From positions 72,415 to 136,414 of the forward strand of contig NZ_JAHXOZ010000002.1 in assembly GCF_023147585.1 (NCBI RefSeq): DNA of 64,000 bases, read 5' to 3'. A model generated the notes under the pieces. The model saw only the letters and a list, made by a program, of their open reading frames with translations, was not told where the DNA came from and ran no database searches. Both the position numbers and the translations under genes were made by a program. Positions 42,680 through 52,525 of the stretch are shown here, one piece after another; within the stretch, counting starts at the first letter, position 1, and the number at the start of each line of letters is the position of its first letter. This DNA comes from Micrococcus sp. EYE_212. GTDB taxonomy: Bacteria > Actinomycetota > Actinomycetes > Actinomycetales > Micrococcaceae.

Positions 42680-43995
42680 GCTCGACCGCCACCCGACGCA
42701 CCGCCCCGCAGCAGACCCCCTCCCCGGGGGCCGAGGCCGCCCAGCCCGAGCGCGTCACCGTGCGCCGCTGGTCCACGCCCGTGCTGCTCTCGGTGTTCGC
42801 CCTCCTCTCCCTGGGCCTCTTCGCCCTCGGAGCCCCGGACGCCACCGCCGTCTTCCGCCTCTCCAATCCGGGCGACGCCGTCGTGCTCCCGGACCTCACG
42901 GCGTCCGCCCCGCTGTGGGGCTGGCTGCTGAGCGCGATCCTGCTCGGGGTCGCCGGGCTGGCGTGGTGGCTCACCGCCTCCGGCCGGGGCGTGCCCGCGT
43001 GGCTCGCCGGGGTCTTCACCGCCGCGTTCGTGGCCGCGTTCCTCGTGTGGGTGGTGGGCTCGGCGGGCACCACCACGGTGTTCCTCACCGGCTTGATCGC
43101 CGGCTCGTTCGCCCTGGCCGTGCCGCTGATCTTCGGCTCGATGGCCGGCATCCTCTCCGAGCGGGCGGGCGTGGTGAACATCGCGATCGAGGGTCAGCTG
43201 CTGGCCGGCGCCTTCACGGCCGCCGTCGTCGGCTCCGCCACGGGCTCGGCGTGGGCGGGCCTGCTGGCCGCCGTCGTGGCCGGGGCGCTGGTCTCCCTGC
43301 TGCTGGCCGTGTTCGCCATCAAGTACCTCGTGGACCAGGTGATCGTGGGCGTGGTGCTCAACGTGCTCGTGGCGGGCCTGACCAGCTTCCTGTTCTCCAC
43401 GGTGCTCTCCGGCGGCGGCTCGACCCTGAACTCGCCGCCGCACTTCCCGAACCTGCGCATCCCCGGCCTCGCGGACATCCCGGTGATCGGCCCCATCCTG
43501 TTCGACCAGACGATCCTGGGCTACGGGATGTACCTGATCGTGGGCCTGCTCTGGTTCGGGCTGTTCCGCACGCGCTGGGGCCTGCGGGTCCGCGCGGTGG
43601 GCGAGCACCCGAAGGCCGCGGACACCGTCGGCATCGACGTCAACCGCACCCGCTACGTCAACGTGCTGCTGGGCGGCATGGTGGCCGGCATGGGCGGCGC
43701 GTTCTTCACCCTGGTCTCCGCGTCCTCGTTCTCCAAGGAGATGACCGCCGGCCAGGGCTTCATCGCCCTCGCGGCGGTGATCTTCGGCCGCTGGAATCCG
43801 ATCGGCGCGTTCTTCGCGGCGCTGCTCTTCGGCTTCGCCACCAACATGCAGTACGTGTTCGCCATCCTCGGCACGCCCGTGCCGAGCCAGTTCATGGCCA
43901 TGCTCCCGTACCTCGTCACGGTGTTCGCCGTCGCGGGCCTCGTGGGCCGCTCGCGCGGTCCCGCCGCGGCCGGCACGCCCTACGTGAAGGAGTGA
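42676..43995 (+). CDS. Nucleoside ABC importer permease 2 (YufQ/NupQ-like)
   Basis: This 439-residue membrane protein is the second permease. The N-terminal half holds additional helices. The conserved half contains GSMAGILSERAGVVNIAIEG, KYLVDQVIVGVVLNVLVAGL, VGEHPKAADTVGIDVN and MTAGQGFIALAAVIFGRWNP. The ATG overlaps the preceding stop by 4 nt, and cdd begins 2 nt after its stop, so uptake and the first salvage enzyme are translated together. Confidence 0.92.
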   Translation: MSSTATRRTAPQQTPSPGAEAAQPERVTVRRWSTPVLLSVFALLSLGLFALGAPDATAVFRLSNPGDAVVLPDLTASAPLWGWLLSAILLGVAGLAWWLTASGRGVPAWLAGVFTAAFVAAFLVWVVGSAGTTTVFLTGLIAGSFALAVPLIFGSMAGILSERAGVVNIAIEGQLLAGAFTAAVVGSATGSAWAGLLAAVVAGALVSLLLAVFAIKYLVDQVIVGVVLNVLVAGLTSFLFSTVLSGGGSTLNSPPHFPNLRIPGLADIPVIGPILFDQTILGYGMYLIVGLLWFGLFRTRWGLRVRAVGEHPKAADTVGIDVNRTRYVNVLLGGMVAGMGGAFFTLVSASSFSKEMTAGQGFIALAAVIFGRWNPIGAFFAALLFGFATNMQYVFAILGTPVPSQFMAMLPYLVTVFAVAGLVGRSRGPAAAGTPYVKE

Positions 43996-43997
43996 GC

Positions 43998-44426
43998 ATG
44001 GACGTGGACTGGGCCGCCCTGCGCGCCGAGGCCCTCGCGGCCACCGCGCACGCCTACGTGCCGTACTCGGGCTTCCGGGTCGGGGCGGCGGCGCTCACCG
44101 CGGACGGCCGCGTGGTCCGCGGCTGCAACATCGAGAACGCGTCCTACGGGCTGACCCTGTGCGCCGAGTGCTCGCTCGTGGCGGACCTCCGCATGGGCGG
44201 GGGCGGGGCGCTCGTGGCGTTCGTGTGCGTCAACGGGGATGATGTGCTGACCATGCCGTGCGGCCGCTGCCGCCAGCTGCTGTGGGAGTTCCGGGCCCCC
44301 GGCATGGTCCTGCTGACCCCGTCGGGTCAGCGCACCATGGAACAGGTGCTCCCGGACGCCTTCGGCCCGGAGGACCTGGACCGCGCGCCCGACGCCGCGC
44401 CCGCCGCCGTCGCGGCCGACGCCTGA
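43998..44426 (+). CDS. cdd: Cytidine deaminase
   Basis: Cdd deaminates cytidine and deoxycytidine to uridine and deoxyuridine. The 142-residue protein has the expected length and zinc motifs: RGCNIENASYGLTLCAEC supplies the Cys ligand and catalytic Glu in CAE, and MPCGRCRQLLWEF supplies the other two Cys ligands. The N-terminal AHAYVPYSGFRVGAAAL is the substrate-binding segment. It lies immediately after the importer permeases and before deoA, giving a coherent route for imported pyrimidine nucleosides. Confidence 0.96.
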   Translation: MDVDWAALRAEALAATAHAYVPYSGFRVGAAALTADGRVVRGCNIENASYGLTLCAECSLVADLRMGGGGALVAFVCVNGDDVLTMPCGRCRQLLWEFRAPGMVLLTPSGQRTMEQVLPDAFGPEDLDRAPDAAPAAVAADA

Positions 44427-44447
44427 CCGACCAGAGACGAGGACACC

Positions 44448-45788
44448 GTGAGCACCGAGAGCCAGAGCAACGCCGAGCCGTTCGACGCCATCGAGGTCAT
44501 CCACGCCAAGCGGGACGGCCACGCGCTGACCCGCGAGCAGATCGACTGGGTGGTGGACGCCTACACGCGTGACGTCGTGGCGGACGAGCAGATGTCCGCC
44601 CTCACCATGGCGATCTTCCTCAACGGCATGGAGCGTCGGGAGATCGCAGAGTGGACCGCCGCCATGATCGCGTCGGGCGAGCGCATGGACTTCGCGGGGC
44701 TCACCACGCCGGAGGGTCGCCCCCTGGCCACCACGGACAAGCACTCCACGGGCGGCGTGGGGGACAAGATCACGCTGCCGCTGGCCCCGCTCGTGGCCTC
44801 CTACGGCGTGGCCGTCCCGCAGCTCTCCGGCCGCGGCCTCGGCCACACGGGCGGCACGCTGGACAAGCTCGAGTCCATCCCCGGCTGGCGCGCGGACCTC
44901 TCCAACCAGGAGATGATGCGGCAGCTGAGCGAGGTGGGCGCCGTCATCTGTGCCGCCGGCGCCGGCCTGGCGCCCGCGGACAAGCGCCTCTATGCCCTGC
45001 GCGACGTCACCGGCACGGTGGAGGCCATCCCGCTGATCGCCTCCTCCATCATGTCCAAGAAGATCGCCGAGGGCACCGGCACGCTCGTGCTCGACGTGAA
45101 GTGCGGCTCCGGCGCCTTCATGAAGAACGAGGAGGACGCTCGCGAGCTGGCCCGCACCATGGTGGACCTCGGCCGCGACGCCGGGGTGACCACCACCGCG
45201 CTGCTCACCGACATGTCCGTGCCGCTCGGCCTGACCGCGGGCAACGCCCTCGAGGTGCGTGAGTCGGTGGAGGTGCTCGCCGGCGGCGGCCCGGCCGACG
45301 TCGTGGAGCTGACCGTGGAGCTCGCCCGCGCGATGCTCGCCGGCGCGGGCGTCACCGGCGTGGACCCCGCGGAGAACCTCCGCAACGGCCGTGCGATGGA
45401 CGTCTGGACCCGCGTGATCGAGGCGCAGGGCGGAGACCCGCGCGCGCAGCTCCCGACGGCGGCGCACACGGAGGCCGTGACCGCGGAGACGGACGGCGTG
45501 CTCACCGAGCTCGACGCGATGGCCGTGGGCCTGGCGGCGTGGCGCCTCGGCGCGGGCCGCGAGCGTCAGGGCCAGCCGGTCCAGGCGGGCGCGGGCGTCG
45601 AGCTGCACGCCCGCCCGGGCGACCGCGTGGCGAAGGGCCAGACGCTCATGACCCTGCACACCGACACCCCGGAGCGCTTCGAGCGCGCGAAGGCGGCGCT
45701 CGCCGGCGGCTGGGCCGTGGCCGAGGCGGACGAGGCGGCTGCCGCCGCGCTGCGGGAGCGCTCGGTGATCCTGGACCGGATCGGCTGA
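44448..45788 (+). CDS. deoA: Thymidine (pyrimidine-nucleoside) phosphorylase
   Basis: This enzyme phosphorolyses thymidine or (deoxy)uridine to base plus (deoxy)ribose-1-phosphate. The 446-residue protein has the phosphate- and substrate-binding motif TTDKHSTGGVGDKIT (about residues 87-101). It also has GRGLGHTGGTLDKLESIPG, SSIMSKKIAEGTGTLVLDVK and the C-terminal pyrimidine-nucleoside phosphorylase domain, which includes VELHARPGDRVAKG. GTG 44448 follows the cdd stop by 21 nt with a purine-rich GACGAGGA site. Cdd products are its likely substrates. Confidence 0.95.
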   Translation: MSTESQSNAEPFDAIEVIHAKRDGHALTREQIDWVVDAYTRDVVADEQMSALTMAIFLNGMERREIAEWTAAMIASGERMDFAGLTTPEGRPLATTDKHSTGGVGDKITLPLAPLVASYGVAVPQLSGRGLGHTGGTLDKLESIPGWRADLSNQEMMRQLSEVGAVICAAGAGLAPADKRLYALRDVTGTVEAIPLIASSIMSKKIAEGTGTLVLDVKCGSGAFMKNEEDARELARTMVDLGRDAGVTTTALLTDMSVPLGLTAGNALEVRESVEVLAGGGPADVVELTVELARAMLAGAGVTGVDPAENLRNGRAMDVWTRVIEAQGGDPRAQLPTAAHTEAVTAETDGVLTELDAMAVGLAAWRLGAGRERQGQPVQAGAGVELHARPGDRVAKGQTLMTLHTDTPERFERAKAALAGGWAVAEADEAAAAALRERSVILDRIG

Positions 45789-45796
45789 GGACGTCC

Positions 45797-46444
45797 GTGC
45801 TGGCCTGGCTCGAGGACACCATCCGGGAGGCGGCGGCGCAGTGGTGGGTCCTCCCGCTCACCGCGGCGCTGTGCCTGCTGGACGGCGTCGTGCCGGTCTT
45901 CCCCTCCGAGTCCGTGATCGTGGCCCTCGCCTCGATCGTGCACGACGGCCATCCGTTCTCCCTCGGGGCCCTCTGGGCGGCCGGCTTCCTCGGGGCGTTC
46001 CTCGGTGACCTCGCCGCCTACCTGATCGGGCGCTCGGTCGGGGTGGAGCGCTGGCGCTGGATGCGCACCGCGCGGATCCAGGCGAGCGTGGCCGTCGCGC
46101 GTCATCACCTCACGGACCACGGGGCGCTCATGCTCTTCACCGCCCGGTTCATCCCGGGCGGCCGGGTGGCCGTGAACCTCACCGCGGGGGCGGTCCGGTA
46201 CCCGTTCTGGCGGTTCGGCCTGTTGGACGTGTTCTCCACCATGGCGTGGTCCGCGTACTCCATCCTGATCGCGCGGCTGACGGCCGGCTGGCTGCACAAC
46301 GCGGTGCTGCAGATCCTGCTCTCCGTGGCGGTCGCCGGGGCCGTGGGACTCCTGGTGGACCGGGCCGTGAAGGCCGTGCTGCGCCGCCGCCTCGCGCGGG
46401 ATGCCGGGGGCCTCACCCCGCAGGAGCACGAGGCCCTGGGCTGA
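45797..46444 (+). CDS. DedA/SNARE-associated family membrane protein
   Basis: This 215-residue polytopic protein belongs to the DedA (VTT/PF09335) family, members of which are linked to lipid scrambling, undecaprenyl-phosphate recycling and envelope homeostasis. Family segments include VVPVFPSESVIVALAS (with the conserved acidic residue), GAFLGDLAAYLIGRSVG, and FTARFIPGGRVAVNLTAG with its conserved Arg residues. About five hydrophobic segments are present. GTG 45797 lies 8 nt after deoA, so it is co-transcribed with nucleoside genes, though no functional link is evident. Confidence 0.88.
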   Translation: MLAWLEDTIREAAAQWWVLPLTAALCLLDGVVPVFPSESVIVALASIVHDGHPFSLGALWAAGFLGAFLGDLAAYLIGRSVGVERWRWMRTARIQASVAVARHHLTDHGALMLFTARFIPGGRVAVNLTAGAVRYPFWRFGLLDVFSTMAWSAYSILIARLTAGWLHNAVLQILLSVAVAGAVGLLVDRAVKAVLRRRLARDAGGLTPQEHEALG

Positions 46445-46458
46445 CTCGCTCCCTGTCG

Positions 46459-46464
46459 TAGAGT
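46459..46464 (+). promoter_or_regulatory. -10 element of add, leaderless type
   Basis: TAGAGT ends 6 nt before GTG 46471. Confidence 0.6.
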
Positions 46465-46470
46465 GAGGCC

Positions 46471-47691
46471 GTGAACACCGCCACGCAGACCCCGGACTCC
46501 GCCGCCCCCTCGCCCCTGCAGATCGACCTGGCCGCGTTGCCCAAGGTCTGCCTGCACGACCACCTCGACGGCGGCCTGCGCGTGGCCACCGTGCTCGAGC
46601 TCGCCCGCGAGGCGGGCACGGACGTCCCGGCCGAGAACGAGGACGCCCTCGCCGCGTGGATCGCCTCCCACGCCAACGGGGAGTCCCTCGAGAAGTACCT
46701 CGAGGTGTTCGCCCTGACCACGTCCGTGATGCAGACCCGCGAGCAGCTGCGCCGCGTGGCCCGCGAGTTCGTGGAGGACCTCGTGGAGGACGGCGTGGTC
46801 TACGCGGAGATCCGCTGGGCCCCGGAGCAGCATCTGACTGCCGGCCTGAGCCTGGACGAGGCCGTCGAGACCGTGCAGGCGGGCCTCGAGGAGGCCGTGG
46901 ACGCCGCCGACGAGGCCGGCCACCTGATCCGCGTGGGCCAGCTCCTCACGGCCATGCGCCACGCCGACCGCGCCCAGGAGATCGCCGAGCTCGCCGTCCG
47001 CCACCGCGAGAAGGGCGTGGTGGGCTTCGACATCGCCGGCGCCGAGGCCGGCTTCCCGCCCTCCCGCTTCGCCGAGACCTTCACCTGGCTCGCCGAGCAG
47101 CACCTGCCCGTCACGGTGCACGCCGGCGAGGGCGACGGGCTGGCCTCCGTCCAGGACGCGCTCGTGCACGGCCGCGCCCTGCGCCTGGGCCACGGCGTGC
47201 GGATCGCCGACGACATCTCGGTGGAGTACGGCGCCGTGGACGAGGACGGCGAGCGCCTGCCCGAGGACACCGGGATCGTGGACCTCGGCCCCACGGCCGC
47301 GTGGGTGCGCGACCGCCAGATCGCCCTCGAGGTCTGCCCCTCCTCGAACCTGCAGACCGGGGCGGTCGCCGCCGCCGAGGGCATCGTGGGCCACCCGATC
47401 GACCTGCTCATGCAGCTCGGCTTCCGCGTCACCGTGAACACGGACAACCGCCTGGTCTCGGATGTCTCCCTCACGGACGAGCTGTACCTGCTGGCCGAGA
47501 CCTTCGAGTACTCCCTGGCCCAGCTGCTGGACCTGCAGCTCAACGCCGCCGAGGCCGCCTTCCTGCCCGTGGACGAGCGGGAGGACCTCGCCGAGATCCT
47601 CGTGGCCGGCTGGGGCGAGGCCATCTCCGGCGGCGCCTCCGACGCCGCGCTCGAGGAGCTCGCGTCGGACGACGACGCCGAGGACGCCTGA
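46471..47691 (+). CDS. add: Adenosine deaminase
   Basis: Add converts (deoxy)adenosine to (deoxy)inosine. The 406-residue amidohydrolase has the metal-binding LHDHLDGG near residue 31, the VHAGEG segment with the zinc His and catalytic Glu, and LGHGVRI. CPSSNLQTG and VNTDNR at the position of the zinc Asp are also present, the latter a form I associate with actinobacterial Add proteins. It completes the salvage block that begins with the BMP importer but has its own -10 element, so it can be expressed separately. The GTG start is set by that promoter. Confidence 0.94.
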   Translation: MNTATQTPDSAAPSPLQIDLAALPKVCLHDHLDGGLRVATVLELAREAGTDVPAENEDALAAWIASHANGESLEKYLEVFALTTSVMQTREQLRRVAREFVEDLVEDGVVYAEIRWAPEQHLTAGLSLDEAVETVQAGLEEAVDAADEAGHLIRVGQLLTAMRHADRAQEIAELAVRHREKGVVGFDIAGAEAGFPPSRFAETFTWLAEQHLPVTVHAGEGDGLASVQDALVHGRALRLGHGVRIADDISVEYGAVDEDGERLPEDTGIVDLGPTAAWVRDRQIALEVCPSSNLQTGAVAAAEGIVGHPIDLLMQLGFRVTVNTDNRLVSDVSLTDELYLLAETFEYSLAQLLDLQLNAAEAAFLPVDEREDLAEILVAGWGEAISGGASDAALEELASDDDAEDA

Positions 47692-47712
47692 TCCGCGCGG
47701 GCGGGGCCACCC

Positions 47713-48555
47713 ATGAGTGAGTCGGTCGACCGACTGGTCGGGGTGGTCGAGGCGCTGCGCGACCACTGCCCCTGGACGGCCGCGCTCACCCACGCCGACC
47801 TCACGGAGCACCTCGTGGAGGAGGCGTACGAGGCGGTCGCCGAGATCGAGTCCCGCGACGCCGCGTCCTGGGCGGACACGGCGGCGCGGCGCGCGGACGG
47901 CTCCTACGCGGCGCTGGCCGGGGAGATGGGCGACGTCCTCTTCCAGGTGGTCCTGCACGCGGCGGTCTCGCGTGCGCCGGGGACGCCGACGGCGGCGGCC
48001 GGCTTCCGCCTCGACGACGCCGCGGACGCGCTCGCGGCCAAGATGATCCGCCGCAACCCGCTCGTGCTCACCCCCGAGGGCGGCCTGCGTTCGGCCGAGG
48101 AGCGGGCCGCCGTGACGCCCGAGGCCGTCGAGCTGGCGTGGGAGCGGGTCAAGGCCGCCGAGCGCGCCGCTGGCGCCCGCGCCGCCTCGAGCCTCCGCGA
48201 CGACGGGGAGAGCGGTGCGGGCGCGAGCAGTGCCGGCGACGCCGCCGTCTCCTTCGGCGACATCCCCGACCGGCTCCCCGCGCTGGCTGCCGCCGCGATG
48301 ATCGCCGACCGTGCCGCCCGGCAGCCCGAGGACCCGCTCCGGAGGCACGCGCCGCTCGCCCCGGCCGAGCACGTAGGCGCCGGCGCCGACGTCGCCGGCT
48401 GGGCGGACGAGGCCGAGCTCGGCCGCGAGCTGTTCGCCCTGGTGCGTCGTGCCCGCGCCGCCGGCCTGGACCCCGAGCGGGCCCTGCGCGCCCTCACCGT
48501 CCGCGTGCGCGCGGGGGAGTGGGACGCGCTCAGCGCCGCCCCCGACGCCGGCTGA
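47713..48555 (+). CDS. MazG-like nucleoside triphosphate pyrophosphohydrolase
   Basis: This 280-residue protein is a single-domain MazG relative that would hydrolyse non-canonical or excess NTPs to NMP plus pyrophosphate. The family motif begins HCPWTAALTHADL. The helix EHLVEEAYEAVAEIE provides the first acidic metal ligands, and GEMGDVLFQVVLHAA provides the second. Then come KMIRRNPLV and ELAWERVKAAER. The C-terminal 110 residues are Ala-rich and variable, with a possible partial second all-alpha segment. The position between add and eno matches other actinobacteria, where mazG precedes eno. Confidence 0.88.
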   Translation: MSESVDRLVGVVEALRDHCPWTAALTHADLTEHLVEEAYEAVAEIESRDAASWADTAARRADGSYAALAGEMGDVLFQVVLHAAVSRAPGTPTAAAGFRLDDAADALAAKMIRRNPLVLTPEGGLRSAEERAAVTPEAVELAWERVKAAERAAGARAASSLRDDGESGAGASSAGDAAVSFGDIPDRLPALAAAAMIADRAARQPEDPLRRHAPLAPAEHVGAGADVAGWADEAELGRELFALVRRARAAGLDPERALRALTVRVRAGEWDALSAAPDAG

Positions 48556-48596
48556 CCGAGCGCCCGTCACGCGGTCCGTGGCGCGGGGCACGCCGG

Positions 48597-49934
<1,338 letters not shown>

Positions 49935-49952
49935 CCCGCTCCGCCCACCGAG

Positions 49953-49983
49953 ACGGCCGCGCCCCGCACCGGGGCGCGGCCGT
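49953..49983 (+). terminator. Perfect 13-bp hairpin terminator of eno
   Basis: Arms 49953-49965 and 49971-49983 pair perfectly around a 5-nt loop, 18 nt after the eno stop. The downstream gene has its own -10-like TACCCT near 50013. Confidence 0.75.
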
Positions 49984-50074
49984 CGCCGTCCCTCCTCCCA
50001 GGCGGGCCGACTACCCTGGAGGCGTCCCCGCGACCGCACCGCACCGGTCCCGCGATCCCCGAAGGAGGCCGCGC

Positions 50075-50833
50075 ATGAGCCCTCGCCGCCCCCGCGTTCC
50101 CCGGGTGGACCCCGCGCTCGCGCCGCAGGATCCCGATGCCGCCGCACCCCGCGCGACGCCGGATCCGACCCCGGCCGCCGAGCCCACCCGGCAGGCCCGC
50201 CCCGAGCCCACCCGGCAGGCCCGCCCCGAGCCCACCCGGCAGGCCCGCCCCGGGCCGGTCACGCTGCAGGTGGTGACCACCGGCCCCGCGGAGGAAGAGG
50301 CGGACGTCGAGGAGTCGGCGCCGTCCTCATCAGCCCCGGCCACGGCGGACGAGGCACCGCCGCGGGCACCGCGTCGCGCGGCGCAGGCCGGTGCGGTCAG
50401 CCAGGCCGCCCGTCGTCGTGCTCCGCTGCCCGAGCCGGTCCCCGCCCGCCAGATCACGGGCCGCTCCCTCCTCGTGGTGGCCGCGCTCCTCGTGGCCGCC
50501 GTCCTGCTGGCCCCCACCCTGCGCGTGTTCCTGAACCAGCAGCTGGAGATCTCCGCCACGCGAGCGGACATCGCCGAGCGCAAGGAGGAGCAGGCCCGGT
50601 ACGAGGAGCGCATCCGCCGGTGGGACGACCCCGCCTACGTGGCGCAGCAGGCCCGGGACCGCCTGGACCTCGTGATGCCGGGAGAGACCCTCTACACCGT
50701 CTCCGGCCTGCCCGAGGAGGGCGCCACGCCGGCGGAGGACGAGGATCAACCCGCTCCCACCGACGCCGTGAACGCCCGCCTGCCGTGGGCCGAGGGCCTG
50801 TGGGACTCGGTGGTCCGCTCCGCCACGGAGTGA
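50075..50833 (+). CDS. Septum formation initiator (DivIC/FtsB-like) protein
   Basis: This bitopic cell-division protein has 252 residues. The long N-terminal cytoplasmic region (about 1-125) is Pro/Arg/Ala-rich and contains three tandem EPTRQARP units. One transmembrane helix (about 130-150, LLVVAALLVAAVLLAP) is followed by a short coiled coil (LEISATRADIAERKEEQARYEERI). The DivIC-type end WDDPAYVAQQARDRLDLVMPGETLYTV completes the domain. DivIC/FtsB partners with FtsL and FtsQ at the divisome. Its position after eno and before DUF501-ppx matches the eno-Rv1024-Rv1025-Rv1026 order in mycobacteria. ATG 50075 follows GAAGGAGG. Confidence 0.9.
   Translation: MSPRRPRVPRVDPALAPQDPDAAAPRATPDPTPAAEPTRQARPEPTRQARPEPTRQARPGPVTLQVVTTGPAEEEADVEESAPSSSAPATADEAPPRAPRRAAQAGAVSQAARRRAPLPEPVPARQITGRSLLVVAALLVAAVLLAPTLRVFLNQQLEISATRADIAERKEEQARYEERIRRWDDPAYVAQQARDRLDLVMPGETLYTVSGLPEEGATPAEDEDQPAPTDAVNARLPWAEGLWDSVVRSATE
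50180..50251 (+). repeat. Three perfect 24-bp tandem repeats inside the divIC-like gene
   Basis: Three identical 24-bp units at 50180-50203, 50204-50227 and 50228-50251 each encode eight residues (EPTRQARP). They are in frame, so copy-number change would lengthen or shorten the disordered cytoplasmic tail by eight residues. Confidence 0.95.
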
Positions 50834-50880
50834 CCGTCCGCCGCCCGGCCCGCCCCCGCCATCCACTCTTGAAGGACGCC

Positions 50881-52473
50881 ATGACCGACACCTCCCGCCC
50901 CGCCGCCTCCGACGCCGCGTCCCGCGCCGTCACCGATGAGGACCGCGACACGCTCTCGCTGCAGCTCGGCCGCCCCGTGCGCGACGTGGTGGAGATCGGC
51001 GCGCGCTGCGTGTGCGGCAACCCGCTCGTGGCCACCACGGCCCCGCGGCTGTCCAACGGCATCCCGTTCCCCACCACCTTCTACCTGACGCACCCCGTGC
51101 TGACCGCGGCGGTCTCGCGCCTCGAGGCGGACGGGGAGATGGCACGCATGAACGAGAGGCTCGCCACGGACCCGGAGCTCGCCGCCGCGCACCGCGCCGC
51201 GCACGAGGCCTACCTCGCCGAGCGGGCCCGCGTGGGCGCCGACGCCGGCACGGGCGAGGTCCCGGAGATCGACGGGATCTCGGCCGGCGGCATGCCGGAG
51301 CGCGTGAAGTGCCTGCACGTGCTCGTGGGCCACGCGCTCGCGGCGGGGCCCGGCGTGAACCGCCTGGGCGACGAGGCGCTCGCGCTCGTGGCCGAGTGGT
51401 GGACCCCGGACTCCTGCGCGTGCGAGGGCGCGTGGGACGCCGACGCCGCCGTGCCCACCCGCGACCTCTCCCGCCACGTGAAACACCTGGAGCGCGTGGC
51501 GGAGCTGGAGCGGATCACCGTGGCCGGCGTCGACTGCGGGACCAACTCGATCCGCCTGCTCATCTCCCGTCCCGCGGAGGGCGCGGACGGCGCCGCCGCC
51601 CCGCTCGCCGACGTCGTGCGCGAGATGCGCGTGGTGCGCCTGGGGGAGGGCGTGGACGCGACCGGTGCGTTTGCCGAGGCCGCCCTCGAGCGCACGTTCG
51701 CCGCGGTGGACGAGTACGCCCGCCTGGTCCAGCGCCACCACGCCGGCCGCGTGCGCTTCGTGGCCACCTCCGCCAGCCGCGACGTCTCCAACCGGGCCGG
51801 GTTCGTGGCCGGGGTGGCCGAGCGCCTGGGGGTGGAGCCCGAGGTGGTCTCGGGCGAGGAGGAGGCGCGGCTCTCCTTCTCCGGCGCGGTCTCCGCCGTG
51901 GACGTCGCGGGACTCGGCGCGGAGGACCTGATCCTCGTGGTGGACCTCGGCGGCGGCTCCACCGAGTTCGTGGTGGGCACCGCGGACGGCGCGGTGGTGG
52001 ACGCCGTGAGCACGGACATGGGCTGCGTGCGCTTCACCGAGCGCTTCCTGCACTCGGACCCGCCGTCGGCGGACGAGGTGGCGGCGGCGCGGGCCGCCGT
52101 CGGGGAGATCCTCGACGACGTCGCCGCCCGCCTGCCGCTCGAGCGCGTCGCCCGCGTGGTCGGCGTGGCGGGGACCGTGACCACCGTGACCGCGGAGGCC
52201 CTCGGCCTCGAGGAGTACGACGCCGAGCGGATCCACGGCACGCACCTCCCCGTGGAGCGCTTCCGCGCGGCCGCCGAGGCCCTGCTGACGGCCTCGAGGT
52301 CCCAGCGTGCCGAGCGCGGCTTCCTGCATCCGGGCCGAACGGACGTGATCGGCGCCGGCTCCCTCATCTGGGCCCAGCTGCTCGAGCGGGTCGCAGCGGT
52401 CTCCGGCGTGGCGGAGGCGTGGGCGAGCGAGCACGACATCCTCGACGGGATCGTGCTGTCCCTGCGCTCCTGA
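50881..52473 (+). CDS. DUF501 - Ppx/GppA exopolyphosphatase fusion
   Basis: The 530-residue protein joins two domains that are separate neighbouring genes in many actinobacteria. Residues about 22-190 are DUF501 (LSLQLGRPVRDVVEIGARC, FPTTFYLTHP, with a Cys-rich DSCACEGAWD end). Residues about 212-530 are a Ppx/GppA phosphatase with VDCGTNSIRLLI, FVATSASRDVSN, VVSGEEEARLSF, VVDLGGGSTEFVVG and GVAGTVTTV. These are the actin-like ATPase-fold phosphate motifs for polyphosphate or pppGpp hydrolysis. No stop or frameshift separates the domains. A GTG near 51478 could allow a separate Ppx product. ATG 50881 is the natural DUF501 start after a GAAGGA site. Confidence 0.92.
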   Translation: MTDTSRPAASDAASRAVTDEDRDTLSLQLGRPVRDVVEIGARCVCGNPLVATTAPRLSNGIPFPTTFYLTHPVLTAAVSRLEADGEMARMNERLATDPELAAAHRAAHEAYLAERARVGADAGTGEVPEIDGISAGGMPERVKCLHVLVGHALAAGPGVNRLGDEALALVAEWWTPDSCACEGAWDADAAVPTRDLSRHVKHLERVAELERITVAGVDCGTNSIRLLISRPAEGADGAAAPLADVVREMRVVRLGEGVDATGAFAEAALERTFAAVDEYARLVQRHHAGRVRFVATSASRDVSNRAGFVAGVAERLGVEPEVVSGEEEARLSFSGAVSAVDVAGLGAEDLILVVDLGGGSTEFVVGTADGAVVDAVSTDMGCVRFTERFLHSDPPSADEVAAARAAVGEILDDVAARLPLERVARVVGVAGTVTTVTAEALGLEEYDAERIHGTHLPVERFRAAAEALLTASRSQRAERGFLHPGRTDVIGAGSLIWAQLLERVAAVSGVAEAWASEHDILDGIVLSLRS

Positions 52474-52512
52474 AGGGGCCCCGAGGGGCTGAGCCGGCGG
52501 CCGGGCTGGGCG

Positions 52513-52518
52513 TAGGAT
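52513..52518 (+). promoter_or_regulatory. -10 element of ndh, leaderless type
   Basis: TAGGAT ends 7 nt before ATG 52526 and overlaps the alternative ATG at 52517, which therefore would lie upstream of the transcript start. Confidence 0.65.
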
Positions 52519-52525
52519 GGGCACC

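Noticed and set aside
46471-47691. VNTDNR in adenosine deaminase considered as a damaged active site
   Set aside because: The zinc Asp is kept, and this form is what I expect for actinobacterial adenosine deaminases, so it is not evidence of inactivation.
50180-50251. Tandem repeats considered as a CRISPR-like or VNTR array
   Set aside because: There are no spacers, the units are in frame and encode protein. Kept as a coding repeat only.
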